A stretch of DNA of 34,126 nucleotides. Origin: an uncultured Bacteroidota bacterium (lineage in GTDB: Bacteria > Bacteroidota > Bacteroidia > Bacteroidales > P3). The DNA lies in contig CACYSB010000018.1 of assembly GCA_902777005.1 (NCBI GenBank), positions 1 through 34,126 of the forward strand, read 5' to 3'. Shown in pieces: positions 5,433 to 14,176 of the stretch. A model generated the notes under the pieces. That model worked only from the letters and a program-made list of their open reading frames with translations, did no database searches and had not been told where the DNA came from. Each line of letters starts with the position of its first letter. Within the stretch, counting starts at the first letter, position 1. A program made the position numbers and the translations under genes.

Positions 5433-6929
5433 ATGACCTACCAATTCAACCCCGAAGAAAAGCTCACCCTGGACAAGATTCAGGAGATTATAGACAAGAA
5501 GATGACCCTCGCCCTCAGCGACGAGGCCAAGCGCCGCATCGAGAAATGCCGCAACTACCTCAACCAGAAGATGGAAAACCAAAAGGTGCCCATCTACGGT
5601 GTCACCACCGGCTTCGGCAGCCTCTGCAACATCAGCATCAGCAAAGAGCAGCTCAGCCAGCTGCAGAAGAACCTGGTGATGAGCCACGCCTGCGGCGTCG
5701 GCGACGAGGTGCCCGCCGAGGTGGTGCGCCTGATGCTGCTGCTCAAGGCCCAGAACTTCTGCTTCGGCTACAGCGGCGCCCAGCTGCAGACTGTGCAGCG
5801 CCTCATCGACTGCTACAACGAGGACGTGCTGCCCGTGGTCTACCAGCAGGGTTCCCTCGGCGCCAGCGGCGACCTCTGCCCCCTGGCCAACCTGATGCTC
5901 CCCGCCATCCTCGGCATGGGCGATGTGTACTGGAAAGGCCGTCGCTGCGACGTGCAGGAGGTCTACGCCGCCAAAGGCTGGCAGCCCATCGAGCTGCAGA
6001 GCAAGGAGGGTCTGGCCCTGCTTAACGGCACGCAGTTCATGAGCTCCTTCGCCGTGTGGTCGCTCCTCAAGGCCCGCCGCCTGAGCCGTCAGTCTGACAT
6101 GGTGCTGAGCCTCTCGCTCGACGCCTTCGACGGCCGCATAGAGCCCTTCTACGAGAGCCTCCACATGGTGCGCCCCCACAAGGGCCAGCTGGAGACTGCC
6201 GCCGCCGTGCGCGAGATGCTCGACGGCAGCGAGATAATCAAGCGCCACAAGGAGCATGTGCAGGACCCCTACAGCTTCCGCTGCGCCCCGCAGGTGCACG
6301 GTGCCGCCAAGGACACCATCCGCTATGTTGCCTCTGTCGTTGAGACTGAGATCAACTCCACCACCGACAACCCCATAGTGCTGCCTGACGAGGATATGGT
6401 CATCAGTGGCGGTCACTTCCACGGCGAGCCCCTCGCCATGGTGCTCGACTTCCTGGCTATTGCCGTCGCCGAACTCGGTGCCATCAGCGAACGCCGCACC
6501 TACCAGCTCATCGACGCCAAGCGCGGTCTGCCCAGCTTCCTCGTGGCCAAGCCCGGCCTCAACAGCGGCTTCATGATTCCGCAGTATGCCGCCGCCAGCA
6601 TCGTCAGCCAGAGCAAGCAGCTCTGCACCCCCTGCAGCGTCGACAGCATCACCAGCAGCCAGAACCAGGAAGACCTCGTCAGCATGGGTGGCAACGCCGC
6701 CACCAAGTGCTACAAGGTGTGCGAGAACACCGAGCGCGTGCTGGCCATCGAGCTCTTCAACGCCGCCCAGGCCCTCGACTTCCGTCACCAGGAAGGCCTC
6801 AAGAGCAGCCCCGCTATCGAGAAGATGGTTGCCGAATACCGCAAGGTTGTCAACTTCGTCGACATCGACGAGATCATGTACAAGCACATCCACAGCAGCG
6901 TGAAGTTCCTGCAGGGAATGGCCCTGTAA
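5433..6929 (+). CDS. hutH: Histidine ammonia-lyase
   Basis: A 498-residue enzyme of the MIO-dependent ammonia-lyase family, predicted to deaminate L-histidine to urocanate, the first step of histidine degradation. The MIO-forming triad is Ala144-Ser145-Gly146 in GSLGASGDLCPLANL. The TTGFGSLCN motif with the catalytic tyrosine just before it (YGVTTGFG), NGTQF, STTDNP and QNQED are all in place. The Ser-His pair in VMSHACG and the Glu in NQED point to histidine specificity; phenylalanine and tyrosine lyases usually differ at these sites. One departure is Leu where many histidine lyases have His (QEDLVSM versus QEDHVSM). No hutU, hutI or hutG lies in the window, so the rest of the pathway must be elsewhere. 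It is the last gene of the run starting at 3774. Confidence 0.92.
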   Translation: MTYQFNPEEKLTLDKIQEIIDKKMTLALSDEAKRRIEKCRNYLNQKMENQKVPIYGVTTGFGSLCNISISKEQLSQLQKNLVMSHACGVGDEVPAEVVRLMLLLKAQNFCFGYSGAQLQTVQRLIDCYNEDVLPVVYQQGSLGASGDLCPLANLMLPAILGMGDVYWKGRRCDVQEVYAAKGWQPIELQSKEGLALLNGTQFMSSFAVWSLLKARRLSRQSDMVLSLSLDAFDGRIEPFYESLHMVRPHKGQLETAAAVREMLDGSEIIKRHKEHVQDPYSFRCAPQVHGAAKDTIRYVASVVETEINSTTDNPIVLPDEDMVISGGHFHGEPLAMVLDFLAIAVAELGAISERRTYQLIDAKRGLPSFLVAKPGLNSGFMIPQYAAASIVSQSKQLCTPCSVDSITSSQNQEDLVSMGGNAATKCYKVCENTERVLAIELFNAAQALDFRHQEGLKSSPAIEKMVAEYRKVVNFVDIDEIMYKHIHSSVKFLQGMAL

Positions 6930-6954
6930 ACGCCCTGTTGATAATACAAAACAA

Positions 6955-6986
6955 ACAAGCCGTGACTGGTATCAGCCACGGCTTGT
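6955..6986. terminator. Bidirectional terminator hairpin between hutH and the 7005 lipoprotein gene
   Basis: A perfect 10-bp stem (ACAAGCCGTG at 6955-6964 and CACGGCTTGT at 6977-6986) around a 12-nt loop. T-rich sequence follows on the plus strand, and a TTGTTTTG run follows on the minus strand, so it can end both converging genes. Confidence 0.75.
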
Positions 6987-7004
6987 TGTTTGCTTTTGAC
7001 GTAT

Positions 7005-7619
7005 TTATTTAACAATAATATCTTTTACCTCAAATTGGAATGTGTATTCGTTTGTTACATTCTCAATCATAATTGGCAACAAGACGGAGACTTTTGTTCC
7101 GATTAAGCCACTTTGATTTGCAGCCTCTTGTGACGTGTATTCTCCAAATAAACTTTTTGTTTCCCATCCACCATATTTACCCGAAATATAGTAAATGTGG
7201 TCTGCTGGAACAAGAATATCGCTTAAAGTGGAATTCTTTGCTACAATTGTGGGTGCTTGAGCGCTGTTACGGTCAATTAATTTTATTCCACTGTGGATGC
7301 ATCTCATCGACTCGCCAGAAGGATTGATATAGGCTACTTCATCCCAAGGTATTTTTATTGAGTGATTTGTTTTGTTTCGTAAGATAAAATTGAATTGCGA
7401 TGTGGTGGCGAACCATGTCACGGCAATCATCTCATCTTCGAATGAGTACTTGGTGACACCATCCTCAGTTGTGGTCTTTACCATGCTCTCACTAAATTGT
7501 TGTTTTGCATTTTTGGGGACATCGACATTGGTCAATCCTACATCATATGTTGTCATCTTGAATGAAAAGCACGAAGACAACAACAATGTGCCCGCTAAAA
7601 GAAAGTAAATCTTTTTCAT
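7005..7619 (-). CDS. AT-rich lipoprotein of unknown function
   Basis: A 204-residue lipoprotein with leader MKKIYFLLAGTLLLSSC (lipobox LSSC). The mature region is beta-rich, with FNFILRNKTNHSIKIPWDEVAY around the middle, DILVPADHIYYISGKYGGW later and NEYTFQFEVKDIIVK at the end; it resembles secreted Bacteroidetes lipoproteins with one beta-sandwich-like domain, but I do not recognise the family. Base and codon use (many A/T-ending codons such as AAT, AAA, ATT) differ from the GC-rich neighbours, which suggests more recent acquisition. It stands alone, bounded by a bidirectional terminator on one side and a small RNA gene on the other. Confidence 0.8.
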   Translation of the reverse strand: MKKIYFLLAGTLLLSSCFSFKMTTYDVGLTNVDVPKNAKQQFSESMVKTTTEDGVTKYSFEDEMIAVTWFATTSQFNFILRNKTNHSIKIPWDEVAYINPSGESMRCIHSGIKLIDRNSAQAPTIVAKNSTLSDILVPADHIYYISGKYGGWETKSLFGEYTSQEAANQSGLIGTKVSVLLPIMIENVTNEYTFQFEVKDIIVK

Positions 7620-7686
7620 ATGTTTCTGCCGTTTTATCCTGTTGGCTCTTCAGTTTTTTACGCTCTTCCGCACCCCATTGAGCATT

Positions 7687-7877
7687 AAAAAAAAGAAGCG
7701 TGGTGCCGTATACCACTCTTCCGATAGAGGTCGTAGGAAAAACCTTGAAATGTAGAAATGGAAACAGCCCACGCTAATACACGCGAACCGTCACACTGTT
7801 CTGCATTTCTAATAGAAGTTTCCTACGTTCCTATCGGCAGAAGCAAGTATAACGCTTCATGATTTCCTTATGAAATC
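7687..7877 (-). ncRNA. Structured small RNA, about 190 nt, 6S-like or Bacteroidales-1-like
   Basis: On the minus strand a clear promoter (7883-7914) is followed by about 190 nt of non-coding sequence with strong potential structure and a T8 run at 7694-7687. Reading 5' to 3', there is a small hairpin (GATTTC, loop, GAAATC), then a GAAGC/GCTTC hairpin. A long interrupted stem follows, with base CCGATAG pairing CTATCGG, then CGTAGGAAA with TTTCCTACG, AGAAAT with ATTTCT, and AACAG with CTGTT. Last comes a terminator hairpin GTGGT/ACCAC followed by GCTTC and the T-run. Length and a long bulged rod resemble 6S RNA, a regulator that binds RNA polymerase; the Bacteroidales-1 motif is an alternative. 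The identity is not proven, but an independent RNA gene is well supported. Confidence 0.65.
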
Positions 7878-7882
7878 GGCTG

Positions 7883-7914
7883 CAAAGATACGACTTTATT
7901 TTTATATGGCCAAA
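7883..7914 (-). promoter_or_regulatory. Bacteroidota-type promoter of the small RNA
   Basis: Minus strand: TTTG (7914-7911), 20-bp spacer, TATCTTTG (7890-7883), then CA. Both boxes match the TTTG / TAnnTTTG consensus at normal spacing, placing the start near 7877. Confidence 0.75.
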
Positions 7915-7930
7915 TAATATTTGTTTAGGG

Positions 7931-8014
7931 ACCCCAAAAGTTAAACTCTGGTTAAAAAAGCATCTTCCGCTCAAAAGGGCCTTATATTATATATGCGCTG
8001 TTTCCTTTTGGGGT
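7931..8014. repeat. 84-bp segment with 10-bp terminal inverted repeats
   Basis: ACCCCAAAAG at 7931-7940 is exactly inverted as CTTTTGGGGT at 8005-8014. ACCCCAAAAGTTAAACT resembles the ends of IS3-type elements, so this may be a MITE or a deleted insertion sequence; no coding remnant is visible. The rest of the 7620-8113 gap holds the small RNA, its promoter and the valS terminator. Confidence 0.4.
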
Positions 8015-8057
8015 AGGGTGGTGGCGCGACAGGTCTTTGACATGTTGAGAATATAGG

Positions 8058-8093
8058 TAAAAAAAACAGCGGCCCTTCAGGAAGAGCCGCTGT
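8058..8093 (-). terminator. Intrinsic terminator of valS
   Basis: Read on the minus strand, an 8-bp perfect stem ACAGCGGC/GCCGCTGT (8066-8093) with a 12-nt loop runs into a T8-9 tract ending at 8058, about 20 bp after the valS stop. Confidence 0.85.
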
Positions 8094-8113
8094 GAAATTG
8101 TGGTGTCGTAATA

Positions 8114-10768
8114 TCAACCGAGGCTGGCGATTTGCGCTTTGAGGGCGGCAATCTTGGTCTCGGCGTCGCGCTGCTTGTTGCGCTCTTTCTTGATGACTGC
8201 GGCAGGGGCACCATTGACGAACTTCTCGTTGGAGAGCTTCTTGAGTACGCTGTTGAGGAAGCCTTCGGCATACTTCAGCTCATCTTGGAGCTTTTTGAGC
8301 TCCTCGTCCTTGTTGACGTTCTCCGGCATCGGCACGAAGCACTCCATGGTGCCTACCATGAAGGAGATGGCACCGGCGGGCTTCTCCTTGACCTCGTTGA
8401 TGGCGCTGACGTTGGCCAGCTTTTGCACTATGCCGTTGAAGTTGGCGAAACGATAGCGGTCGTCGACAGCGATGAACGATACCTCGAGTGCCTCCTTGGG
8501 CGAGAGGTTGCGGGTGTTGCGGATGTTGCGGACACCGGCGATGACCTCGCGTGCAGTGTCGAACTCGTCGAGCATGCGCTGGTCGTAGAAGACGCTGGTG
8601 GGCATGTGCTGGTTCATGATGCTGAAGTTGGCATTGATGAAGGCGGCTTTCTCGTCATCCTTGCCGATGGTCTGCAGCGCGTGCCATATCTCTTCGGTGA
8701 CGAAGGGCATGAAGGGATGCAGCAGGAGCATGAGGCGTGAGAAGATGTTGATGGTGGCATCGTAGGTCTCGCGGTCGATGGGGGTGCCGTAGGCGGGCTT
8801 GACCATCTCGAGGTACCAGGAGCAGAAGTCGTCCCATGCGAGTTTGTAGCTGGCCATGAGAGCTTCGCTGAGTCGGTACTGGTCGAAGTCTTTCTCAATC
8901 TCCTCGATGACCTGTGCCATACGCTGCTCCATCCACTGGACGGCGACGGCGTTCTCGGCGCTCTGCTGAGCGTCGCCAATCTGCCAGCCGCTGACGAGGC
9001 GCAGGGCGTTCCAGAGCTTGTTGCTGAAGTTGCGGCCCTGTTCGCAGATGGCTTCGTCGAAGGGCAGGTCGTTGCCGGCAGGGGCGGTGAGGAGCATGCC
9101 CATACGCACGCCGTCGGCGCCGTATTTCTCCATGAGCTCGATGGGGTCGGGGCTGTTGCCGAGCTGCTTGCTCATCTTGCGGCCAAGTTTGTCGCGCACG
9201 ATGCCGGTGAAGTAGACGTTCTTGAAGGGTACATCCTTGCGGTACTCCTCGCCAGCCATAATCATGCGGGCCACCCAGAAGAAGATGATGTCGGGGGCCG
9301 TGATGAGGTCGGCGGTGGGGTAGTAGTAGTTTATCTCGGGGTTGTCTGGGTTGCGGATGCCGTCGAAGAGCGAGATAGGCCACAGCCAGGAGCTGAACCA
9401 CGTGTCGAGCACGTCCTCGTCTTGGCGCAGAGCGCCGGTGTAATTGTATTTCTCGGCGGCAATCTTCTTGGCTTCATCCTCGTTGTGAGCCACGATGGTC
9501 TCCACGCGGCCATTGACGTCGAGGTACCAGGCCGGTATGCGGTGGCCCCACCAGAGCTGGCGGCTGATGCACCAGTCCTTGATGTTCTCGAGCCAGTGGC
9601 GGTAGGTGTTCTTGAATTTGGCGGGGTGGAAGCGGATGGTGTCGTCCTCAACCACTTCGAGGGCTTTCTTGGCGAGACCTTCCATCTTGAGGAACCACTG
9701 GGCGCTGAGCTTGGGTTCGATGACGGCGTCGGTGCGCTCACTGTGGCCCACCTTGTTGGTGTAGTCCTCAGTTTTCTCAACGAGACCGGCCTCCTCGAGG
9801 TCTTTCATGATGGCCTTGCGGCAGGCGAAGCGGTCCATACCGGCATACTTGCCGCCGTGTTCATTGAGGGTGCCGTTGTCGTTGAAGATGTCGATGCTCT
9901 CGAGGCCGTACTTCATGCCGAGGTTGTAGTCGTTGATGTCGTGGGCTGGGGTAATCTTCAAGGCACCGGTACCGAACTCGCGGTCTACGTATTCGTCCAT
10001 AATGATAGGTACAACACGACCGACGCCGGGCACTATGACCTTCTTGCCTTTGAGCCACTGGTAGCGCTCGTCCTCGGGGTGCACACACACGGCGGTGTCG
10101 CCCATGATGGTCTCGGGACGTGTGGTGGCGACGACGATGTATTTGTCCTCGCCCTCGACGTAGTATTTCAAGTAGAACAACTTGCCGTGGCTCTCCTTGT
10201 AGACAACCTCCTCGTCGCTGACGGCGGTGAGGGCCTGGGGATCCCAGTTGACCATACGGACACCGCGGTATATGAGCCCCTTGTTGTAGAGGTCGACGAA
10301 GACGCGTATGACACTCTCATAGCGTACATCGTCCATAGTGAAGGCGGTGCGGTCCCAGTCGCACGAGGCACCGAGCTTACGGAGTTGCTTCAGGATGATG
10401 CCGCCGTACTGCTCTTTCCATTCCCATGCGTATTTAAGGAATTCGTCGCGGCTCAGCGAACGCTTGTCAATGCCCTTCTCGGCGAGCATCTTCACCACTT
10501 TAGCCTCGGTGGCGATACTGGCGTGGTCGGTGCCGGGCACCCAGCAGGCATTCTTGCCCTGCATGCGGGCGCGACGTACTAGCACATCCTGTATGGTGTT
10601 GTTGAGCATGTGTCCCATATGCAGCACGCCGGTGACGTTGGGTGGCGGTATAACGATAGTGTATGGCACACGGTTGTCAGGTTCCGAGTGGAAGAGTTTC
10701 TTGTCAAGCCAGAACTGATACCATTTCTCCTCGATGGCGCGAGGATCGTACTTTGATGCTAATTCCAT
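8114..10768 (-). CDS. valS: Valyl-tRNA synthetase
   Basis: An 884-residue class I aminoacyl-tRNA synthetase that charges tRNA-Val and edits misactivated threonine. The sequence starts [20 protein letters not shown] (ATG 10766-10768). The HIGH-type signature appears as [17 protein letters not shown] near residues 40-56, the editing domain follows ([19 protein letters not shown]), and the KMSKS signature is [14 protein letters not shown] near 527-540. A charged coiled-coil C-terminal arm ends [11 protein letters not shown]. Length is normal for the family. An in-frame ATG 13 codons upstream would overlap the previous gene's end and adds nothing conserved. It is the last gene of the minus-strand run beginning at 15580 and ends in a strong terminator. 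Confidence 0.98.
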   Translation of the reverse strand: MELASKYDPRAIEEKWYQFWLDKKLFHSEPDNRVPYTIVIPPPNVTGVLHMGHMLNNTIQDVLVRRARMQGKNACWVPGTDHASIATEAKVVKMLAEKGIDKRSLSRDEFLKYAWEWKEQYGGIILKQLRKLGASCDWDRTAFTMDDVRYESVIRVFVDLYNKGLIYRGVRMVNWDPQALTAVSDEEVVYKESHGKLFYLKYYVEGEDKYIVVATTRPETIMGDTAVCVHPEDERYQWLKGKKVIVPGVGRVVPIIMDEYVDREFGTGALKITPAHDINDYNLGMKYGLESIDIFNDNGTLNEHGGKYAGMDRFACRKAIMKDLEEAGLVEKTEDYTNKVGHSERTDAVIEPKLSAQWFLKMEGLAKKALEVVEDDTIRFHPAKFKNTYRHWLENIKDWCISRQLWWGHRIPAWYLDVNGRVETIVAHNEDEAKKIAAEKYNYTGALRQDEDVLDTWFSSWLWPISLFDGIRNPDNPEINYYYPTADLITAPDIIFFWVARMIMAGEEYRKDVPFKNVYFTGIVRDKLGRKMSKQLGNSPDPIELMEKYGADGVRMGMLLTAPAGNDLPFDEAICEQGRNFSNKLWNALRLVSGWQIGDAQQSAENAVAVQWMEQRMAQVIEEIEKDFDQYRLSEALMASYKLAWDDFCSWYLEMVKPAYGTPIDRETYDATINIFSRLMLLLHPFMPFVTEEIWHALQTIGKDDEKAAFINANFSIMNQHMPTSVFYDQRMLDEFDTAREVIAGVRNIRNTRNLSPKEALEVSFIAVDDRYRFANFNGIVQKLANVSAINEVKEKPAGAISFMVGTMECFVPMPENVNKDEELKKLQDELKYAEGFLNSVLKKLSNEKFVNGAPAAVIKKERNKQRDAETKIAALKAQIASLG

Positions 10769-10794
10769 TGTATGTTGTTGTTTATTCGTTACTA

Positions 10795-11373
10795 TTAGAA
10801 GGCCCAACCGATGCGGGTGGTGAAAAGGGTGTTCAGCGGGTCAATCTGACCTAAAGGACTAGTGTAGTCGATGCTGTAGTTTACGCGTGCCCCGAAAGCA
10901 CTCTCTATTGTCAGGCCGAAGGGTATATTCACTTTCAAGCCGATGGTGAAGAATGGGCGCAGCACTTCATCGCGCTTTGTGTAGCGTTCGGTAACAATAT
11001 CCCATCCGTCGTTGCGCACAAACATGTTGAAGTGTTCCCATGCGTTGGTGTAGTGTATACCCACGCCCAGGAAAGGCATCAAACTGCGGCGGCCTTGCTT
11101 GACGACGTAGAAACGGTAGTGTGCGTCGGCGAAATAATAGTGCGGGGTCATGTCTTTGTCGAATGACTTGAATATCGTACCGCCGCAATCCACCTGCACG
11201 GCCGAATGGTTCGCAATGCGGAACTCATAGCTTATCGATGGGCTCCCGACGAAAGGCGACAGTATATTGACCTTCACGGCATGACGTGCCACGCCGTCCT
11301 CCGGCTGTTGTGCCCGCAGCAGGGTGGGGCAGAGCAACAGCACGCTTACTATGATAAGAATGGTGTTCTTCAT
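10795..11373 (-). CDS. Predicted outer-membrane beta-barrel protein
   Basis: A 192-residue exported protein. The signal peptide [22 protein letters not shown] is followed by beta-strand repeats rich in aromatic residues ([80 protein letters not shown]) and a C-terminal strand ending in Phe ([10 protein letters not shown]), the usual barrel-assembly signal. This resembles the small 8-stranded barrels (DUF3575-like) common in Bacteroidetes. The start overlaps the stop of the preceding lipoprotein gene as ATGA (11370-11373), so the two are translationally coupled. Function unknown. Confidence 0.8.
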   Translation of the reverse strand: MKNTILIIVSVLLLCPTLLRAQQPEDGVARHAVKVNILSPFVGSPSISYEFRIANHSAVQVDCGGTIFKSFDKDMTPHYYFADAHYRFYVVKQGRRSLMPFLGVGIHYTNAWEHFNMFVRNDGWDIVTERYTKRDEVLRPFFTIGLKVNIPFGLTIESAFGARVNYSIDYTSPLGQIDPLNTLFTTRIGWAF

Positions 11374-11792
11374 TTTACAACTCCGTTTCTTGTTGTTGAA
11401 TCAGATATGTTTGTATAGTTTCTCCAGCAGCCTGGATAAAGCGTTATGGTTCCTATGTCTGGTCTGCCGGTATACATGGTGTCGCGTCCATGCATGATGA
11501 TGACATAGGGGTAATAGCTTCTTGTCCCAGTCTCGTTTTGGTACGGGTTTTCTATATCCTCTATGTATTGGAATGCCCAGCGTCCTTGTGCATCGGTTAT
11601 CGACTGCCCCAGGTACCTGTCATAGTCATAACGTGTGCCTGCGCGGAAAACCAGTGTGTCGCCCGCTGCTGCTATTGTCTTCGCGCTGTCGGCATAGAGC
11701 GTTCCTTTCAGCACATGCTCCTTATGGCCGAAGCACGACATGCACAGCAACGTTGCACAAGCCATCAGTGGTATGAGTCCTCTTTTTTTCAT
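11370..11792 (-). CDS. Small lipoprotein coupled to the outer-membrane barrel gene
   Basis: A 140-residue lipoprotein, leader MKKRGLIPLMACATLLCMSC with lipobox CMSC. The mature part contains VLKGTLYADSAKTIAAAGDTLVFR and SITDAQGRWAFQYIED, the pattern of a carboxypeptidase-regulatory-like or transthyretin-like beta-sandwich often found in Bacteroidetes envelope proteins (GTLY..., then a G-x-F/W-x-F/Y strand). YYPYVIIMHGRDTMYTG follows. It lies 6 bp after the rhomboid stop and overlaps the barrel gene by 4 bp. A partner role with that barrel is plausible from coupling only. Confidence 0.8.
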   Translation of the reverse strand: MKKRGLIPLMACATLLCMSCFGHKEHVLKGTLYADSAKTIAAAGDTLVFRAGTRYDYDRYLGQSITDAQGRWAFQYIEDIENPYQNETGTRSYYPYVIIMHGRDTMYTGRPDIGTITLYPGCWRNYTNISDSTTRNGVVK

Positions 11793-11798
11793 AATCGT

Positions 11799-12413
11799 TT
11801 AGAAGTATTTTGAGAACGGATGTTTACGCCAGTAGAGTATAAGCAACAGCCCTATCAGCATGCCGCCGAGGTGGGCGAAGTGTGCTATGCCGTCGTAGCT
11901 GCGGAATATGCCCTCGAACAGTTCCAACGCTATCATGCCTATGATAAACCACTTGGTCTTGATGGGCACAAGGAAGTAAAGGTATATGTATTCGTTGGGG
12001 AACATCATGCCGAAGGCAAGCAGTAGGGCGTATACGGCTCCCGAAGCGCCCACACTCACATGTATGCCGGGCACCAGCAGATTCAGCAGTCCGGCGCCGA
12101 TGCCGCACACCATGTAGTAGAAGAGGAACCGCCGCGTCCCCCAGTAGCGCTCCAGCACTGTGCCGAACATCCATAGCGAGAACATGTTGAAGAACAGGTG
12201 GTCTAAGCTACCATGCATGAACATGTAGGTTAGCGGCTGCCATATGCGGAAATTCCCGCTGGCGGGAGTCCATATGCCGCACACGGCGTTGAGGTCTATT
12301 ATCTGCTGCATCCTGAGCACGTAGTACAGCAGGTAGCACAGCACGTTGATGATGAGCAGGTGCTTCACCGCCGGTGGCAGAAATCGGTATCCTTGCGGCT
12401 GGTATTGTGTCAT
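11799..12413 (-). CDS. Rhomboid-family intramembrane serine protease
   Basis: A 204-residue polytopic membrane protein starting MTQYQPQGYRFLPPAVKHLL at 12413. About six transmembrane segments are visible. Catalytic features are FMHGSLDHLFFNM (the HxxxN region), the nucleophile serine in SVGASGAVYALL (GxSG) and the histidine in GIAHFAHLGGMLIG. The WR/GTRR loop-1 region (LERYWGTRRFLFYYMVCG) is present. The protein should cleave single-span substrates within the membrane; its target is unknown. The start ATG overlaps the mutL TGA as ATGA (12410-12413), showing coupling. The frame is open further upstream, but only as an antisense overlap of mutL. Confidence 0.92.
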   Translation of the reverse strand: MTQYQPQGYRFLPPAVKHLLIINVLCYLLYYVLRMQQIIDLNAVCGIWTPASGNFRIWQPLTYMFMHGSLDHLFFNMFSLWMFGTVLERYWGTRRFLFYYMVCGIGAGLLNLLVPGIHVSVGASGAVYALLLAFGMMFPNEYIYLYFLVPIKTKWFIIGMIALELFEGIFRSYDGIAHFAHLGGMLIGLLLILYWRKHPFSKYF

Positions 12414-14176
12414 TTCAGTATCTCTTCGGGTTTCACTATTGTTATTGTTTTCTTTCCGCTGGGCGACATCTCGGCCATAGGGCAGGCAAAGAGGTCTGCC
12501 ACCAGCTGCTGCATCTCTTCCTGCGTCAGCTGCTGCCCGGCTTTTATGGCCATCTGGCGCGCCAGACTTGCGCAGAGGCTCTGGTTGCGCATGCTGTGCT
12601 TCTGCATCGATGCCCCTTTGTAGTCCATCAGCATCTGGTTGAACAGCTCCTGCATGTCGCCCTCTTTCACGCCGGTGGGTGTGGCGGTGACAACAAAGGT
12701 GCAGCCACCCATGGCGGCAATCTCGAAGCCGTAGCCCCTTAGGTCCGGCAGCAGTTCGCCGAAGAGCTCGGCGTCGGCGGCCGAGAAGCTGCACTGCACG
12801 GGGAATAGCAGCATCTGGGCCGAAGCGGCAGTCTGCAATGCCATTAGCCTGTCGTAGAGCACACGCTCATGCGCCCTCTGCTGGTCTATCAAGGCCAGCC
12901 CCGACGACAGAGGCGTCACTATGTATCGCCCCTGCACCTGCATGCATGCCGTATGGCTGGCACTCTGTGGTGCGGGCGTATCGGGAACCTCTGGAGGTTC
13001 AGGGAGTTCAAGCGTTTCAGGACAATGCCTGTTGTCGGGTATCTGTCTTGGGGCGCTTGAACTCCCTTTTGTTTTAAATGGGTTGTAGTCGGGATTGTAG
13101 CTAATCTTAGGCTCCGGCGGCATGTAGCCTTTCGGCGCCGGGGCTATGTTGAACTCCTCCGGCGTATCGAAACTCAGCTCCGTGGCCAGCGAGAACTGTC
13201 CCAGCGCCTTCTTCACCGCCGACCGCAGTATGGCGAACAGCGCGTGGTCGTCCACGAACTTCACCTCCGTCTTGGTGGGGTGTATGTTCACATCTATGCG
13301 CGACGGGTCCACCTGCAGCCCTATGAAGTAGCTCGGGTAGCTCCTCTCCGGCAGCAGGTCCGTGTAGGCTTTCTCCACCGCCGCACTCAGCATCGGGTGC
13401 TTTATGTAGCGCCCGTTGACGAACAGGTACTGCTCGCCGCGCGTCTTGCGGCTGAACTCAGGACGGCTGGCAAAGCCTCTTATCTTCACTATGTCCGTCT
13501 GCTCTTCCACGCTGTACATACGCTCCTTGTACTGCTGGCCGAACAGGCCGCAGATCCTCTGCAGCAGCCCTCCGGCGGCCAGGTCGTACATCTTCTTGCC
13601 GTTGTGGGTGAACGTGAAAGCTATATCAGGATGTATCAGCGTTATCCTGCGGAAGGTCTCCTCTATGTGGCTCAGCTCCACAGCGTCTTTCTTCAGGAAG
13701 TTGCGCCGCGCCGGCACGTTGTAGAAGAGGTTCTTCACCGTCATCGTCGTGCCCGCAGGACATGCCGTCGGATGCTGGTCCACTATGTGCGCACCCTCTA
13801 TCAGCACCTCTGTGCCAAGGTCAGCATCGGTTTGGCGCGTGCGCAGCTCCACCTGTGCGATGGCGGCTATCGACGCCAGTGCCTCGCCGCGGAAGCCCAT
13901 GGTGTGTATTGCGAACAGGTCGTCAGCCTTCTGTATCTTACTCGTCGCGTGGCGCTCGAAACACAGGCGCGCGTCGCTGTCGCTCATCCCGCAGCCGTTG
14001 TCCGTCACCTGTATCAACGTACGCCCGGCATCCTTCAGCGTCAGGTCTATCTGCGTGGCACCGGCGTCCATGGCGTTCTCCAGCAGCTCCTTGACGGCTC
14101 CCGCCGGACGGTCCACCACCTCGCCGGCCGCTATTTGGTTGGCCACGCTGTCGGGCAGTATGTTGATAATATCCAT
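12410..14176 (-). CDS. mutL: DNA mismatch repair protein MutL
   Basis: A 588-residue mismatch-repair ATPase acting between MutS and the downstream excision machinery. The N-terminal GHKL domain has Glu33-Asn34 in ELLENAMDAGA, DNGCGM near 59-64 and GFRGEALASI near 94-103; the transducer domain (VNGRYIKHPML, IDVNIHPTKTEVKF) follows. A proline/glutamate-rich linker (about 360-410) includes PETLELPEPPEVPDTPAPQ and is encoded by several palindromes. The C-terminal dimerisation domain has DQQRAHERVLYD from Asp431 where endonuclease-type MutL has DQHA-x2-E-x4-E, and near the end FACPMAEMSPSGKK where a CPHGRP-like motif is usual, so nicking activity is doubtful. It starts directly after the thioredoxin-like gene and overlaps the rhomboid gene. 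Confidence 0.96.
   Translation of the reverse strand: MDIINILPDSVANQIAAGEVVDRPAGAVKELLENAMDAGATQIDLTLKDAGRTLIQVTDNGCGMSDSDARLCFERHATSKIQKADDLFAIHTMGFRGEALASIAAIAQVELRTRQTDADLGTEVLIEGAHIVDQHPTACPAGTTMTVKNLFYNVPARRNFLKKDAVELSHIEETFRRITLIHPDIAFTFTHNGKKMYDLAAGGLLQRICGLFGQQYKERMYSVEEQTDIVKIRGFASRPEFSRKTRGEQYLFVNGRYIKHPMLSAAVEKAYTDLLPERSYPSYFIGLQVDPSRIDVNIHPTKTEVKFVDDHALFAILRSAVKKALGQFSLATELSFDTPEEFNIAPAPKGYMPPEPKISYNPDYNPFKTKGSSSAPRQIPDNRHCPETLELPEPPEVPDTPAPQSASHTACMQVQGRYIVTPLSSGLALIDQQRAHERVLYDRLMALQTAASAQMLLFPVQCSFSAADAELFGELLPDLRGYGFEIAAMGGCTFVVTATPTGVKEGDMQELFNQMLMDYKGASMQKHSMRNQSLCASLARQMAIKAGQQLTQEEMQQLVADLFACPMAEMSPSGKKTITIVKPEEILK
12985..13067 (-). repeat. Clustered palindromes in the MutL linker coding sequence
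   Basis: GAACCTCTGGAGGTTC (12985-13000) is a perfect 7-2-7 palindrome. AGGGAGTTCAAGCG (13001-13014) is exactly inverted at 13054-13067. GACAA/TTGTC lies in the loop. TTCA recurs at 9-bp steps on the left side. The stretch encodes the variable linker, so it can vary in frame without harming the folded domains. Confidence 0.6.

Noticed and set aside
4575..6893. Long open frame of 772 codons on the minus strand
   Set aside because: Antisense shadow of the zinc-ribbon and hutH genes; composition is low-complexity Leu/Val/His/Gly without any family motif.
5433..6929. Tyrosine or phenylalanine ammonia-lyase identity
   Set aside because: The Ser-His selectivity pair and NQED motif favour histidine; the QEDL variation alone is not enough to change the call.
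11799..12794. Longer rhomboid reading frame starting upstream of 12413
   Set aside because: The extra N-terminal residues are antisense-like, arginine/histidine-rich and lie wholly within mutL; the ATGA overlap gives the natural start.
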